A stretch of DNA of 51,260 bases from Caulobacter sp. CCH9-E1 (GTDB lineage Bacteria > Pseudomonadota > Alphaproteobacteria > Caulobacterales > Caulobacteraceae). The position numbers and the translations under genes are program-made. The notes beneath the pieces were generated by a model. It was not told the DNA's origin, ran no database searches, and saw only the letters and a program-made list of their open reading frames with translations. Numbering within the stretch: the stretch's first letter is position 1; every line of letters starts with the position of its first letter. Shown in pieces: positions 1 through 8,057 of the stretch. Location of the stretch: NCBI RefSeq assembly GCF_001556515.1, contig NZ_LSJA01000285.1, forward strand, positions 1 through 51,260. Direction: 5' to 3'.

Positions 1-29
1 CCTCCTCTAAACGGAACCCTCAATCTGTC

Positions 30-1022
30 TCAAAGGCGCTGACGGCGGACAGTGCCGCGAAACTCCTTGGCGTTATCGGCCATCACGATCAGGGGCAGGC
101 CCCAGACCGGCCAAATCATGTCGACGCCGATTACCTTCAGCCAGGGCTCCTTGCGGGTGATTGAATGGAAGATCGCGGCACCGGCGACGCTGGCTGAAGG
201 GTCGTCTAGCGTCAGGACGTAACCCGTGGGCATGCAGGTATGGGTGTCGATGACCATGGCAAGCCACGGCCGCCCGATTGGAATGCGGTAGACGTCGTCT
301 ACGATCTCTACGTCATAGGGCCAGTAGTCGATCTGCACGCAGGAAAGAGGCGCCGTGCCAAAGGGGAACTTCCCCATCATCTTGGCTTTCGCATCGCGAG
401 CCGCCCGCTTGCCGACGCGGCGCTCAATCACCAGGATTGGGTCAAGAGCGTCGATGTGGCGGTAGACGGTCGGGATGCCCGGAAAAGGCAGCTTGGCATC
501 CGCGAAGGCAGGCAGCACGAAATTGTCGTAGAACTCTTTGACGTTGCGCTGCTTGCGATTGAGGTACTCCTTGTCGATCAGATAGCTGAGCAAGGCGACC
601 CGTTCATCACCAAGTCTGCTCCGGCCGCGACCGCCCGATCTCTTGCCCGGCAACAAGCTCACAGGGTCGCCGTTCCACTGTTCCAGGCGCCTGTAGATCG
701 TCGCCCTGCTTACGGCCAAGGTCTTCGCGGCAGCGGCAATAATCGCGTCGCGTTCACCGCGCTCGACTGTCTGATCCAGGAGCGGGCCCAAAACCTCCCG
801 CCATCTATAGGCCAGTTCGATTTCAGCGGGACTGCAATCGTCGAAGTGCCGCTTTGAGCGGGTTACGGCGTCCACCCGATCGACATCACCCGATGTCACC
901 GCACGGGTGTCGCCGTTCTCAAATCGGACAAGGAACAGGTCAAAATCGAGGATTTTCACGAAACGGGCGGCGCGTCCGCTGATCGTGACCTCCTCACCGA
1001 CGCTGAAGTTAGCCGGTTTCAA
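30..1022 (-). pseudogene. TnsB-like DDE transposase, truncated
   Basis: This is the N-terminal half of a Mu/TnsB-type transposase, which cuts and joins the transposon 3' ends. A helix-turn-helix lies near residues 100-116 (AVSRATIYRRLEQW). The catalytic domain begins near 230 with the first Asp in VQIDYW (D232) and the second in MADNAKEF (D316). The frame stops at residue 330, so the catalytic Glu expected about 35 residues after D316 is absent. TnsB proteins usually have 550-700 residues. In a neighbouring frame the bases after the DNAKEF motif give GALSAVSAFETD before a stop, which resembles the next expected helix and suggests a frameshift or decay. The start overlaps the end of tnsA by 14 bases, as in a coupled operon. 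The product should not be catalytically active. Confidence 0.75.
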
Positions 1023-1704
1023 TCGCCCCCTCCTCAGCAGCTACATCCGCCCACCACTTCATTCGCATGTCATCGCTAATTGGCGCATCAAGATCCGCCG
1101 CCAGATATCCGACGCCCAACATGTGCAGCAGCGCCTGCTGGGCGGTGTCACGCAGCAGCCCATCGGCGATGAGTAGCCTCTTCACCTCCCCGAACGAGCG
1201 GCTCTCCACTCCGGGGTAGGTCAGGATCGCGCGAGCCGTGGAAATGATGTCTTGTGAAAGAGGCCGGCGCATCGCTGGGCCGATCAGGGCGGCGTTGCTT
1301 TGCCTGGCGCAATAGATACTGCGGTCGGTGATCACGCGGAAACCGACTCCCTTCGCGGCGAAATAGCTCCTCGCCGCCCGGTACTTCGGGGCCAAGCCCG
1401 CGTAATCGCGCTTCAAGATGGCGTAGGGCTTAACTTCGAAAACAACCCTGGACCTGCCATGCGGGATGGCTACGTCATCCCACCAGACGGCAAGGACGTC
1501 GGGCGTGTATCGCCGTCGACGGCCATCCACGACCAAATCAATGGTGATCGGCTGCGTTACCACGGTCTCGATGCCTGGATCTATTTCCAGGAGAATCAGG
1601 AAATCCCGTTCAAGCTTGGATTCGTAATGAAGCTGCCGAGGAGGATATCGCGTCGGCAGTGAGCCGGTGATCGACCGATGGCTAGGCGGGATAGTTCGGG
1701 TCAT
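1009..1704 (-). CDS. tnsA: TnsA-like transposon endonuclease
   Basis: TnsA is the endonuclease partner of TnsB in heteromeric Tn7-type transposases and cuts the non-transferred 5' strands, which gives cut-and-paste movement. The 231-residue protein has the expected acidic core near the N terminus: Glu in ESKLER, Asp in YTPDVL about 40 residues on, then an E-x-K in FEVKP. The C-terminal half (about 150-231) resembles the helical TnsA domain that contacts TnsC. I chose the ATG at 1704 because GGAGG sits 6 bases upstream; a TTG at 1728 would extend the frame by 8 codons. The gene lies directly inside the transposon end and looks intact, unlike its partner tnsB. Confidence 0.8.
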   Translation of the reverse strand: MTRTIPPSHRSITGSLPTRYPPRQLHYESKLERDFLILLEIDPGIETVVTQPITIDLVVDGRRRRYTPDVLAVWWDDVAIPHGRSRVVFEVKPYAILKRDYAGLAPKYRAARSYFAAKGVGFRVITDRSIYCARQSNAALIGPAMRRPLSQDIISTARAILTYPGVESRSFGEVKRLLIADGLLRDTAQQALLHMLGVGYLAADLDAPISDDMRMKWWADVAAEEGAIETG

Positions 1705-1725
1705 CGGCGACCTCCAATCATGTCG

Positions 1726-1843
1726 CAATATCTACGGAAAAAGACGAACGAGTCTCGCCTTCTTTGAAAAATTCTTCTGGGCTCTGTGCCGCCTGCGAGG
1801 AGAACAAACCGGCATTTCATCTCATTATCTCCGAGAAATCACA
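1726..1843 (-). repeat. Transposon end with TnsB-site-like direct repeats
   Basis: Two 20-base direct repeats, at 1726-1745 and 1823-1842, match at 14 of 20 positions and share the core TATCTnCG followed by an A-run. A weaker third copy of the TCT..GA.AAA core lies near 1757-1773. Repeated TnsB sites of about 20 bp at each end are characteristic of Tn7-like elements. That TnsB binds here is inferred from position and repetition. Confidence 0.5.
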
Positions 1844-2544
1844 CCGGCGGCGGCCATCGCGCCAAGCCGGGCGAGGTGTCTCTCGCGCATAACGGCGTCC
1901 TGTTCCTGGACGAGTTGCCGGAGTTCGGCGTGCAGGCGCTCGACAGCCTTCGCGCGCCCTTGGAGACCGGCGAGGTGATGGTGGCTCGCGCCAACGCCCA
2001 TATCCGCTATCCCGCCAGGGTTCAGCTGGTCGCGGCGATGAACCCCTGCCGTTGCGGTCACGGCGGCGCGGGACGGGGCGCCTGTGGCAAGGCCCCCCGG
2101 TGTCAGAAGGACTACCAGGGCCGTGTCTCGGGCCCGCTAATGGACCGGATCGACCTGGCGGTCGACATGCCGGCCGTGACGGCGGCCGATCTTTCCTTGC
2201 CGCCGCCCTCAGAAGGTACGGCCGAGGTCGCCGCCCGGGTCGCCCGCGCCCGTCGCCTGCAGGCGGAGCGGGCCGCTGACCTGGATGGCGGCGAAGCGTT
2301 GAATGGCCGCGCGGAGGGCGCCTTTCTTGAGCGGATCACCGCCCTGGACGAGCCTGGCAGGGCCCTGTTGGCGCGCGCGGCGGAGGCGGGGCGCATCAGC
2401 GCCAGAGGCTGGACCCGCGTCTTGCGCCTGGCCCGCACGATCGCAGATCTGGAAGGCTCGGACGGGGTTCGGCGCGTCCATATCGCCGAGGCGCTGGCCC
2501 ATCGGCGCACGACGAGCGTCGGCGAGGAGGCCCTACAGGGTTGA
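1844..2544 (+). pseudogene. comM: 3' half of comM (YifB/Mg-chelatase-like AAA+ ATPase), disrupted
   Basis: ComM is a hexameric AAA+ helicase that drives branch migration during integration of transforming DNA. Full-length proteins have about 500 residues and about 233 remain. The remnant starts in the conserved Gly-rich segment (TGGGHRAKPGEVSLAH). It keeps Walker B (GVLFLDELPEF), the sensor and Cys-rich zinc-like segment (MNPCRCG...C...C) and the C-terminal helical domain to the stop. The Lon-like N domain and Walker A are missing, displaced by the transposon. A GTG-started frame from 1786 inside the transposon runs into the remnant, so a hybrid peptide could be made, but it cannot bind ATP. 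Confidence 0.85.
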
Positions 2545-2580
2545 CCACCCGTTAATGGGCTCCAGCTAAGGTCGCGTCTC

Positions 2581-4125
2581 ATGAGCGACCCCAAAGCGAC
2601 GAGTGGGCGACCCGGCGTCACGCCCGAGCAGCTGGCCACCCTGAGCCATGAATTCCGCACGCCGTTGAATGGCGTGCTGGGCATGGCGCGCCTGCTCGAG
2701 AACACCAAGCTGACGGCCGAGCAGCGGTCCTATGTCACCGCCCTGCGCGAGAGCGGCGACCATCTGCTTTCGTTGGTCAATGACGTCCTGCATTTCGCGC
2801 GCCTGGGCGCGGCCTCCATCGAACTGAGCCTTGCGCCGGTCGATATCGAGAGCCTGCTGCGGCAAGTCGCCGAACTGATGAGCCCCCGTGCGCACGAAAA
2901 GGGCGTGGAAATCGCTTGGGCCCTGACGGCCCCTCTGCCGGTGATCCGGGCCGACGAAGGCCGTCTACGCCAGATCCTGCTCAATTTCGCGGGCAACGCC
3001 GTGAAGTTCACGGAAGCCGGCGGCGTGCTGCTCTCGGCCTCGGCCGGTGAGAACGGTCGGGTGCGCTTCTCGGTGGCCGACACCGGGCCGGGCGTCGCGC
3101 CCGAAGCCCGGACTCGCATCTTCGAGGCGTTCGTCCAGACCGACATCACCCATAGCACCCAGCTCGGCGGCGCGGGCCTGGGCCTCGCCATCGTCTCGCG
3201 CCTGGCCTCGGCCATGGGCGGCGAGGTCGGCGTCGGCGGCGAAGTGGGACACGGCGCCGAGTTCTGGTTCGAAGCCCCCTTCGAGACGGCCACGCCCGCC
3301 CCCCGCGAGGCGCCGCTGTCCGGTCGGAACGTGGCGATCGCCTCGCCCAACGCCATTGTCCGCATCGCCACCGCCCGCCAGATCGAAGCGGCAGGCGGCC
3401 GAGCCTTCACCGCCGTCGATGTCAACGCCGCCCTGACCGGCGCGCCCGCCGACGCCGTCCTGCTGATCGACGCCGCCCTTTTCGGATCTCGCGGCGCGTT
3501 CAAGGCGCCGGCGGGCCGCAAGGCCGTGGTCCTGCTCACACCCGAGCAGCGCGATCGCATCGATCCGCTGAAGGCCGCCGGCTTCAGCGGCTATCTGATC
3601 AAGCCGCTGCGAGCCGCCTCTCTGGTCGCCCAGGTGCTGCAGGCCGACACCGCCGAGGCCGCGCCCGGTCCCAACGCACATCACGACGACGACCGTATCG
3701 CCGGCGCCGTGGCTCATGGGGTGCGGGTGCTGCTGGCCGAAGACAACCCGATCAACGCGTTGCTGGCCCGCACCCTGCTGGAGCGCGAGGGCTGCAAGGT
3801 CGACCGCGTCGCCGACGGCGAGCAGGCGATCGCGGCCGCCGTGGCGGGCTCCTACGACCTGATCCTGATGGATCTGCGCATGCCTGGCATGTCGGGGGTC
3901 GACGCCGCCCGCGCCCTGCGCGCCAAAGGCGTCGCCGCCCCGATCGCCGCGCTGACGGCGGACGCCTTCGACGAGGACAAGCGCGCCTGCTTGGCCGCCG
4001 GCATGGACGACTTCCTGGTCAAGCCGCTGACCCAGGAGGCGCTGCGAGACGTGCTGACCCGCTGGACCACGTCTGGCGTCGCCGGCTGGACGAAAAGCGC
4101 GACGCGATCCAAGGTCGCCGGCTGA
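2581..4125 (+). CDS. Soluble hybrid histidine kinase (HisKA-HATPase-pseudoreceiver-REC)
   Basis: The protein begins directly with a dimerisation/phosphoacceptor domain: H23 in SHEFRTPLNG lies 22 residues from the start, with no room for a sensor. The HATPase domain spans about 125-240 with N box NAVKF, DTGPG and GAGLGLAIV. Residues about 250-360 fold-match a receiver but have lost the phosphoacceptor Asp (LLIDAALFG) while keeping the terminal LIKP. A true receiver at about 380-500 has D431 in LILMDLRMPG and LVKP. There are no membrane segments, so it should be cytosolic and take its signal from a partner or act as a relay. It starts 36 bases after the comM remnant, so the insertion may have altered its transcription. 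The partner and signal are unknown to me. Confidence 0.85.
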   Translation: MSDPKATSGRPGVTPEQLATLSHEFRTPLNGVLGMARLLENTKLTAEQRSYVTALRESGDHLLSLVNDVLHFARLGAASIELSLAPVDIESLLRQVAELMSPRAHEKGVEIAWALTAPLPVIRADEGRLRQILLNFAGNAVKFTEAGGVLLSASAGENGRVRFSVADTGPGVAPEARTRIFEAFVQTDITHSTQLGGAGLGLAIVSRLASAMGGEVGVGGEVGHGAEFWFEAPFETATPAPREAPLSGRNVAIASPNAIVRIATARQIEAAGGRAFTAVDVNAALTGAPADAVLLIDAALFGSRGAFKAPAGRKAVVLLTPEQRDRIDPLKAAGFSGYLIKPLRAASLVAQVLQADTAEAAPGPNAHHDDDRIAGAVAHGVRVLLAEDNPINALLARTLLEREGCKVDRVADGEQAIAAAVAGSYDLILMDLRMPGMSGVDAARALRAKGVAAPIAALTADAFDEDKRACLAAGMDDFLVKPLTQEALRDVLTRWTTSGVAGWTKSATRSKVAG

Positions 4126-4160
4126 AGCGGGGGCGGTTCCCTCGCCGGGGATTCCGCCGC

Positions 4161-5858
4161 ATGACCGAGCAGACCGAGGGCGCCAAGACCAAGCCCGAGA
4201 AGAAAAGCCTGCTGCAAACCCTCGCCTTCTTCGGCGAGCGTCGCAGCCTGGTGATGCTGGGTCTGGGGTTCGCGTCCGGCCTGCCCTACATGCTGATCTT
4301 CGACACGCTGTCGCTGTGGCTGCGCGACGCTGGCCTGTCGCTGGCGGTGATCGGCTTCTTCAGCCTCGCGACGCTGTCCTTTTCCTTCAAGTTTCTTTGG
4401 GCCCCGTTGATCGACCGGGCCAAGGTGCCCGTGCTGCATCGCCTTGTCGGACACCGGCGAGCCTGGATGCTCGCTTGCCAGGCCACGATCATCCTGGGCC
4501 TGCTGGCGATCTCCGGCATCAATCCCGCAGCCAATCTCGGACTGATGGCGCTGGCCGCGGTGGTGACGGGTTTCGCCACGGCGACGCAGGACATCGTCAT
4601 CGACGCGTGGCGCATCGAAGTGGTCGACACCGAGCGCCAGGGCCAGATGGCGGTGGCGGTACAGTGGGGCTATCGCGGCGCCATGATCATGGCGGGCGCT
4701 GTTCCGCTGCTGCTGGCTGAACGCTTCAACTGGAACATCTCCTACCTGTTCATGGCGGTCGCCATGCTGATTGGCGTGCTCGCGACGCTTCTGGCGCCGC
4801 GTGAAGCCGCTCATGCGATCCGTCCCATCCACACCGACGGCGTGACCCAGTCCAAGCCGCTGGAGCTCGGCGAATGGCTCGTGCGCTTGGCTGTCCTGCT
4901 CGTCGGCGCTCTGCTGATCGGCTCGGGCCTGTCCGGCGACGCCAGCCTGCTGTCGAAGTTCGTCGGGGGCGAGATCCTGGCCGACGCCTGGACGGCCAAG
5001 CCGAACGGCATCTGGCTGCAGCTGGCCGGCATCCTCGCTGGCCTCGCGGTGGTGGCTGTCGCCGCTTCGCCGATCCCAAAGGTCCAGACCAAGCCCGGCG
5101 TCTACCTGTCGACCGCGCTCGGCTCGCCGCTGAAGGAATTCCTGACGCGCTTCGAAGGCGTCGCCGGCCTGATCCTGGCGGCGATCTGCGTCTATCGCGT
5201 CTCCGACTTCGTGCTGAACATCATGAACCCGTTCTATCGGGACATGGGCTTCTCGCTGACCGAGATCGCCGAGATCCGCAAAGTGTTCGGCATCATCGCC
5301 TCCATGATCGGCGTCTTCCTGGGCGGCGTGGTCGTGGCGCGCCTGGGCCTGATGAAGGCGCTGGTCATCGGCGCCTTCGCCCAGCCGATCAGCAACCTGA
5401 TGTTCGCCCTGCTGGCCATGAGCGGTCACAGCGTGCCGATGCTGTTCACGGCGATCTGCCTCGACAACATCGCCGGCGGCGTCGCGGGCACGGCCCTGAT
5501 CGCCTACATGTCGAGCCTGACCTCGGCGGGCTTCACCGCGACCCAATACGCGCTGTTCTCGTCGCTCTACGCCCTGCCCGGCAAGCTGGTCGCCTCGCAG
5601 TCCGGCCGCATCGTCGAGGCCTCCGCCCAGGCGGCCGAGCATGGCGGTCCGATCGCCGTGCTGAAAGGCCTGTTCACGCGCCTGCCGCCGGAGAGCTTCA
5701 CCGCCGCCGGAGCCAAGCTCGGCGTCAGCGCCCAGGCCATGGCGGCGGGGTACACGGCCTTCTTCATCTATACGGCGTTGATCGGTCTGGTGGCGATCGT
5801 GCTGTCGTTCATGGTCGCGGCGCGCCAGAAGCCAAACGAAAGCCTCGCCGAAGCCTAG
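4161..5858 (+). CDS. ampG: AmpG-family muropeptide permease (MFS)
   Basis: AmpG permeases import GlcNAc-anhydroMurNAc peptides from the periplasm for cell-wall recycling. The 565-residue protein opens with a short charged cytosolic tail and then GLGFASGLPYMLIFDTLSLWLRDAG, the typical first AmpG helix. This is followed by FLWAPLIDR (the MFS loop 2-3 motif) and QDIVIDAWRIE, also characteristic of AmpG. Twelve or more hydrophobic segments follow. A longer loop near 205-320 with extra hydrophobic stretches fits the 14-helix AmpG layout. It lies 35 bases after the hybrid kinase and may share its transcript. Its stop shares a CTAG with the convergent protease gene. The family is secure; the substrate is inferred. 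Confidence 0.85.
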   Translation: MTEQTEGAKTKPEKKSLLQTLAFFGERRSLVMLGLGFASGLPYMLIFDTLSLWLRDAGLSLAVIGFFSLATLSFSFKFLWAPLIDRAKVPVLHRLVGHRRAWMLACQATIILGLLAISGINPAANLGLMALAAVVTGFATATQDIVIDAWRIEVVDTERQGQMAVAVQWGYRGAMIMAGAVPLLLAERFNWNISYLFMAVAMLIGVLATLLAPREAAHAIRPIHTDGVTQSKPLELGEWLVRLAVLLVGALLIGSGLSGDASLLSKFVGGEILADAWTAKPNGIWLQLAGILAGLAVVAVAASPIPKVQTKPGVYLSTALGSPLKEFLTRFEGVAGLILAAICVYRVSDFVLNIMNPFYRDMGFSLTEIAEIRKVFGIIASMIGVFLGGVVVARLGLMKALVIGAFAQPISNLMFALLAMSGHSVPMLFTAICLDNIAGGVAGTALIAYMSSLTSAGFTATQYALFSSLYALPGKLVASQSGRIVEASAQAAEHGGPIAVLKGLFTRLPPESFTAAGAKLGVSAQAMAAGYTAFFIYTALIGLVAIVLSFMVAARQKPNESLAEA

Positions 5859-6688
5859 ACCGCCAGGCACACCACCTGGGCCACGCGCAGGTCGCGGCGC
5901 AGGCCGTCGGCCACGCGGCCGTAGTTCTCGGTGGTGATCGGCTCGCTCGGCGCGAATTCCGAAGGCGACGGATGGCGACGGGGCCCCAACAGCGTCTTCA
6001 GGGTCTCGGGCGCGGTCGTGTAGATACGCCCGCGACGCGGGGCTTCGGCGACGGTGACCCCGATCACCCGGCCCGCCGCGTCCAGCGCGGGCGCGCCGGA
6101 CAGACCCGACAGCGTGCCCTTCAGGGTGTCGGTGCGGCCAACCTCGGCCCAGACCAGAACCGGCTCGGTGCGCGCGCCGCGGCCATGGACCACCAGGTTC
6201 TCGCGCCCCAGCAATCGCGAAGCCGCCTCGCCCGGATGGCCCTGCGGGAAGCCAGGATGATAGGCCCGCGCGCCCCGACGTAGCGGCTGATCGATGCCGA
6301 GCGGTACGGCGGGCGCGCCGCCCTCGGTGGTCAAAAGCGCCGCGTCGGCGCGCGGGTCGACATGGACCCTGGCCGCGACCCCGCGCCCGTCGGCGACCAC
6401 GATCGCGGCCTGCTTGCAGCCATCGACCACGTGGCGCGCGGTCAGCCAGGCGCCGTCGTCGCCGATCGAGAAGGCGGTGCCGGATCCCGGCTCTGGCCGC
6501 TCGGGCACCTGCACCACGATGGACGGATCGAACGGCGAGGACGGCCCCAACGGCAGCCCCTCCTCGCCAGGCACCGGCGGCGGCGGCGGCGGCGCATCGG
6601 ATCGCTCCTGCCGGCCGACGGCGACGACCAGCAGGGCGCTGACCACCACCGCATAGACCAGCCAATCGGGGAGCTTGGGGAAATGCAT
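5855..6688 (-). CDS. Membrane-anchored trypsin-like serine protease
   Basis: An N-terminal membrane segment (residues about 9-25, LVYAVVVSALLVVAV) is followed by a Pro-rich linker and a chymotrypsin-fold domain. The catalytic triad reads H86 in TARHVVDG, D115 in DPRADAALL and S197 in GLSGAP. The protease domain therefore probably faces the periplasm. There is no PDZ domain, which separates it from DegP/HtrA. It follows the DUF350 gene by 19 bases on the same strand, so the two are likely co-transcribed. Substrate unknown. Confidence 0.8.
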   Translation of the reverse strand: MHFPKLPDWLVYAVVVSALLVVAVGRQERSDAPPPPPPVPGEEGLPLGPSSPFDPSIVVQVPERPEPGSGTAFSIGDDGAWLTARHVVDGCKQAAIVVADGRGVAARVHVDPRADAALLTTEGGAPAVPLGIDQPLRRGARAYHPGFPQGHPGEAASRLLGRENLVVHGRGARTEPVLVWAEVGRTDTLKGTLSGLSGAPALDAAGRVIGVTVAEAPRRGRIYTTAPETLKTLLGPRRHPSPSEFAPSEPITTENYGRVADGLRRDLRVAQVVCLAV

Positions 6689-6707
6689 GGGGACGCTCCG
6701 CGTCCGC

Positions 6708-7136
6708 TCAGCCGGCCACGGCGGCGGCTAGGATCAAGGCCGTGGCGAGTTTGGCGCCGACCAGCAGGGCCGCGGCCGAGATCTCGCCGTCCTGAATGCG
6801 TTCGGGCAACCCTTTCAGGACCATGTCGGTGCAACGGAAAACGAGCAGCTGCACAGCCGTGGTCGCCGCGCCCCAGATGACGATCTCGACCACCGACGTC
6901 GCCGCGCTCAGCGACACCGCCAGAGGAACGGCGAGACCCACCATCACCCCGCCCAGCGACAGGGCGGCCGCGGAGTTACCCTCGCGGATCAGCGTGATCT
7001 CCTTGTGCGGCGTCATCAGCGCATAGAGCGTCGTGCCCAGGATCAGCATGATCAAGGTCACGCCCGCATGCAGGAGGGTGATCGGAAACCCGGTGGCGAA
7101 GGCCTGGACCTCGGGCGATTGAAGCTGGGAAGGCAT
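6708..7136 (-). CDS. DUF350 family inner-membrane protein
   Basis: The 142-residue protein has four predicted membrane helices (about 18-40, 58-80, 83-105 and 118-140) with Gly/Ala-rich faces, including LYALMTPHKEITLIREGN between the first two. This matches the DUF350/YjfL family. Some members have been linked to membrane stress responses, but the molecular role is not established. It precedes the trypsin-like protease on the same strand; pairing a small membrane protein with a periplasmic protease suggests a shared envelope function, which is inference. Confidence 0.75.
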   Translation of the reverse strand: MPSQLQSPEVQAFATGFPITLLHAGVTLIMLILGTTLYALMTPHKEITLIREGNSAAALSLGGVMVGLAVPLAVSLSAATSVVEIVIWGAATTAVQLLVFRCTDMVLKGLPERIQDGEISAAALLVGAKLATALILAAAVAG

Positions 7137-7221
7137 GGACGCGGACTACCCCCGGAAAGGTGCGGCTTCCTGACTAACACGGCAGGCCAAGGCTTGCGTA
7201 GGGGGCGCGTGTGCGACCGAA

Positions 7222-7671
7222 TTACTTATAGAAGCCCTCTCTCAGATTGAGGCCGTGCTCGATGAAGACCTTCAGAGCGCAGAGCATGCCGGTCCAGCCT
7301 TCGCAATTGCCGAACGCGGCCTTCTCCCCCGCGCGGGTTTCGCTCCAGCCCGCCTCGTGAATCTTGACGAGGGTGCGCCCGTCTCCGGTGTCGGCGAAGG
7401 TCATGGTGACCGTCGTCTTGTAGGTCGCGCCGGGCTCCGAGGCGCCCCAGCGAAGGACGATTTTCTCGTTCTGGACGACCTCGATCACCTCGACCGGGAA
7501 GGCGCCGGGGAAGTCGTGGAAATCCCAGGTCACGGTCGCGCCGGCCTCAAGCCGCCCCTGGGCGCCGCCGGTCGTGAAATAGCCGGAGAGCGTCTTGGGA
7601 TCGACGACGGCCTCAAAGACCTCCGCGACCGGCCTGGCGATCCGGCCGCTGACGGTGAATTCGTGGGACAT
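7222..7671 (-). CDS. SRPBCC (AHSA1/START-like) domain protein
   Basis: A 149-residue single-domain protein of the activator-of-Hsp90-homologue type. It starts MSHEFTVSGRIARPVAEVFEAV, has the conserved W..GG/LEAGATVTWDF strands and ends in GWTGMLCALKVFIEHG. Such proteins form a hydrophobic cavity for small ligands and are commonly encoded next to ArsR-type regulators, as here. The start is the ATG at 7671 with a GGAGGGG Shine-Dalgarno; the frame upstream of it runs through the shared operator. It is probably repressed by the divergent ArsR protein. Ligand unknown. Confidence 0.85.
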   Translation of the reverse strand: MSHEFTVSGRIARPVAEVFEAVVDPKTLSGYFTTGGAQGRLEAGATVTWDFHDFPGAFPVEVIEVVQNEKIVLRWGASEPGATYKTTVTMTFADTGDGRTLVKIHEAGWSETRAGEKAAFGNCEGWTGMLCALKVFIEHGLNLREGFYK

Positions 7672-7686
7672 GGAGCCCCTCCATCC

Positions 7687-7713
7687 TTGAAGGACGCGAC
7701 AATGTGTTATAAT
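7687..7713 (+). promoter_or_regulatory. Sigma-70-like promoter for a probably leaderless arsR mRNA
   Basis: TTGAAG at 7687-7692 and a perfect TATAAT at 7708-7713 are 15 bases apart. A start 7-9 bases after the -10 box falls at the A of the arsR ATG (7722). The mRNA would then have no leader, and no Shine-Dalgarno is visible. The spacer is shorter than the optimal 17. Confidence 0.5.
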
Positions 7714-7722
7714 ATTATAACA
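7705..7722. promoter_or_regulatory. Perfect 18-bp palindromic operator over the arsR start
   Basis: TGTTATAATATTATAACA is its own reverse complement and stands out as pure AT-type sequence in GC-rich DNA. It covers a -10 box on each strand and ends on the first base of the arsR start codon. A dimeric ArsR-family repressor bound here would shut off both divergent genes, including its own. Binding is inferred from symmetry and position. Confidence 0.8.
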
Positions 7723-8057
7723 TGTCAAGCGAGGACGAAGCCGACCTGATCTTCAAGGCCTTGGGCCACCGGGCGCGGCGGCAAATCTTGGATCTGCTAA
7801 AGGCCGAGTCGCTGACGACCGGCATGCTGTGCGCGCGGTTTCCGGAACTCGATCGCTGCACGGTCATGCAGCACCTGGGCGTTCTCGAAGAGGCCGGCCT
7901 GGTCGTGGCCGAGCGGCGCGGGCGCGAACGATGGAACCACCTGGACGCCCTGCCGATCCACGCCATCCACGAGCGCTGGATCGGTCCCTACGCGGCCTAT
8001 GCGGCGAGCATGCTCAGCCGACTGAAGAGAACGGTCGAGGAGAACGAGAAGGTCTAG
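7722..8057 (+). CDS. ArsR-family transcriptional regulator
   Basis: A 111-residue winged-helix protein: [17 protein letters not shown] is the typical ArsR first helix, [19 protein letters not shown] the recognition helix, and [15 protein letters not shown] the wing. It has no ELCVC-type metal site, so it probably belongs to the ArsR/SRPBCC-pair subgroup rather than the metal sensors. It starts inside its own palindromic operator, which implies autorepression. It overlaps the end of rlmN by four bases through a shared CTAG. Inducer unknown. Confidence 0.9.
   Translation: MSSEDEADLIFKALGHRARRQILDLLKAESLTTGMLCARFPELDRCTVMQHLGVLEEAGLVVAERRGRERWNHLDALPIHAIHERWIGPYAAYAASMLSRLKRTVEENEKV

Larger units (their letters stand above)
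1..1843. mobile_element. One end of a Tn7-like transposon inserted in comM
   Basis: The stretch carries tnsA- and tnsB-like genes in the Tn7 order, with tnsA nearest the end and both read away from it. Transposon sequence stops at 1843, after which comM coding sequence resumes. Read inward on the minus strand the end begins TGTGATTTCTC, which fits the TGT...ACA termini of Tn7-type elements. TnsB-site-like repeats lie inside the end. Genes for tnsC and target selection, the other end and the 5' half of comM would all lie left of the window. The exact end is inferred from where comM homology resumes and could be off by one to three bases. Confidence 0.8.

Noticed and set aside
1786..2544. Open frame from a GTG in the transposon into comM as a complete gene
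   Set aside because: The first 19 codons are transposon sequence and the protein lacks Walker A and the N domain, so I treat it as a remnant.
3852..6665. 937-codon open frame on the minus strand
   Set aside because: It lies opposite the hybrid kinase and ampG, is Arg/Gly/Ala/His-rich with no domain, and reflects high third-position GC in the real genes.
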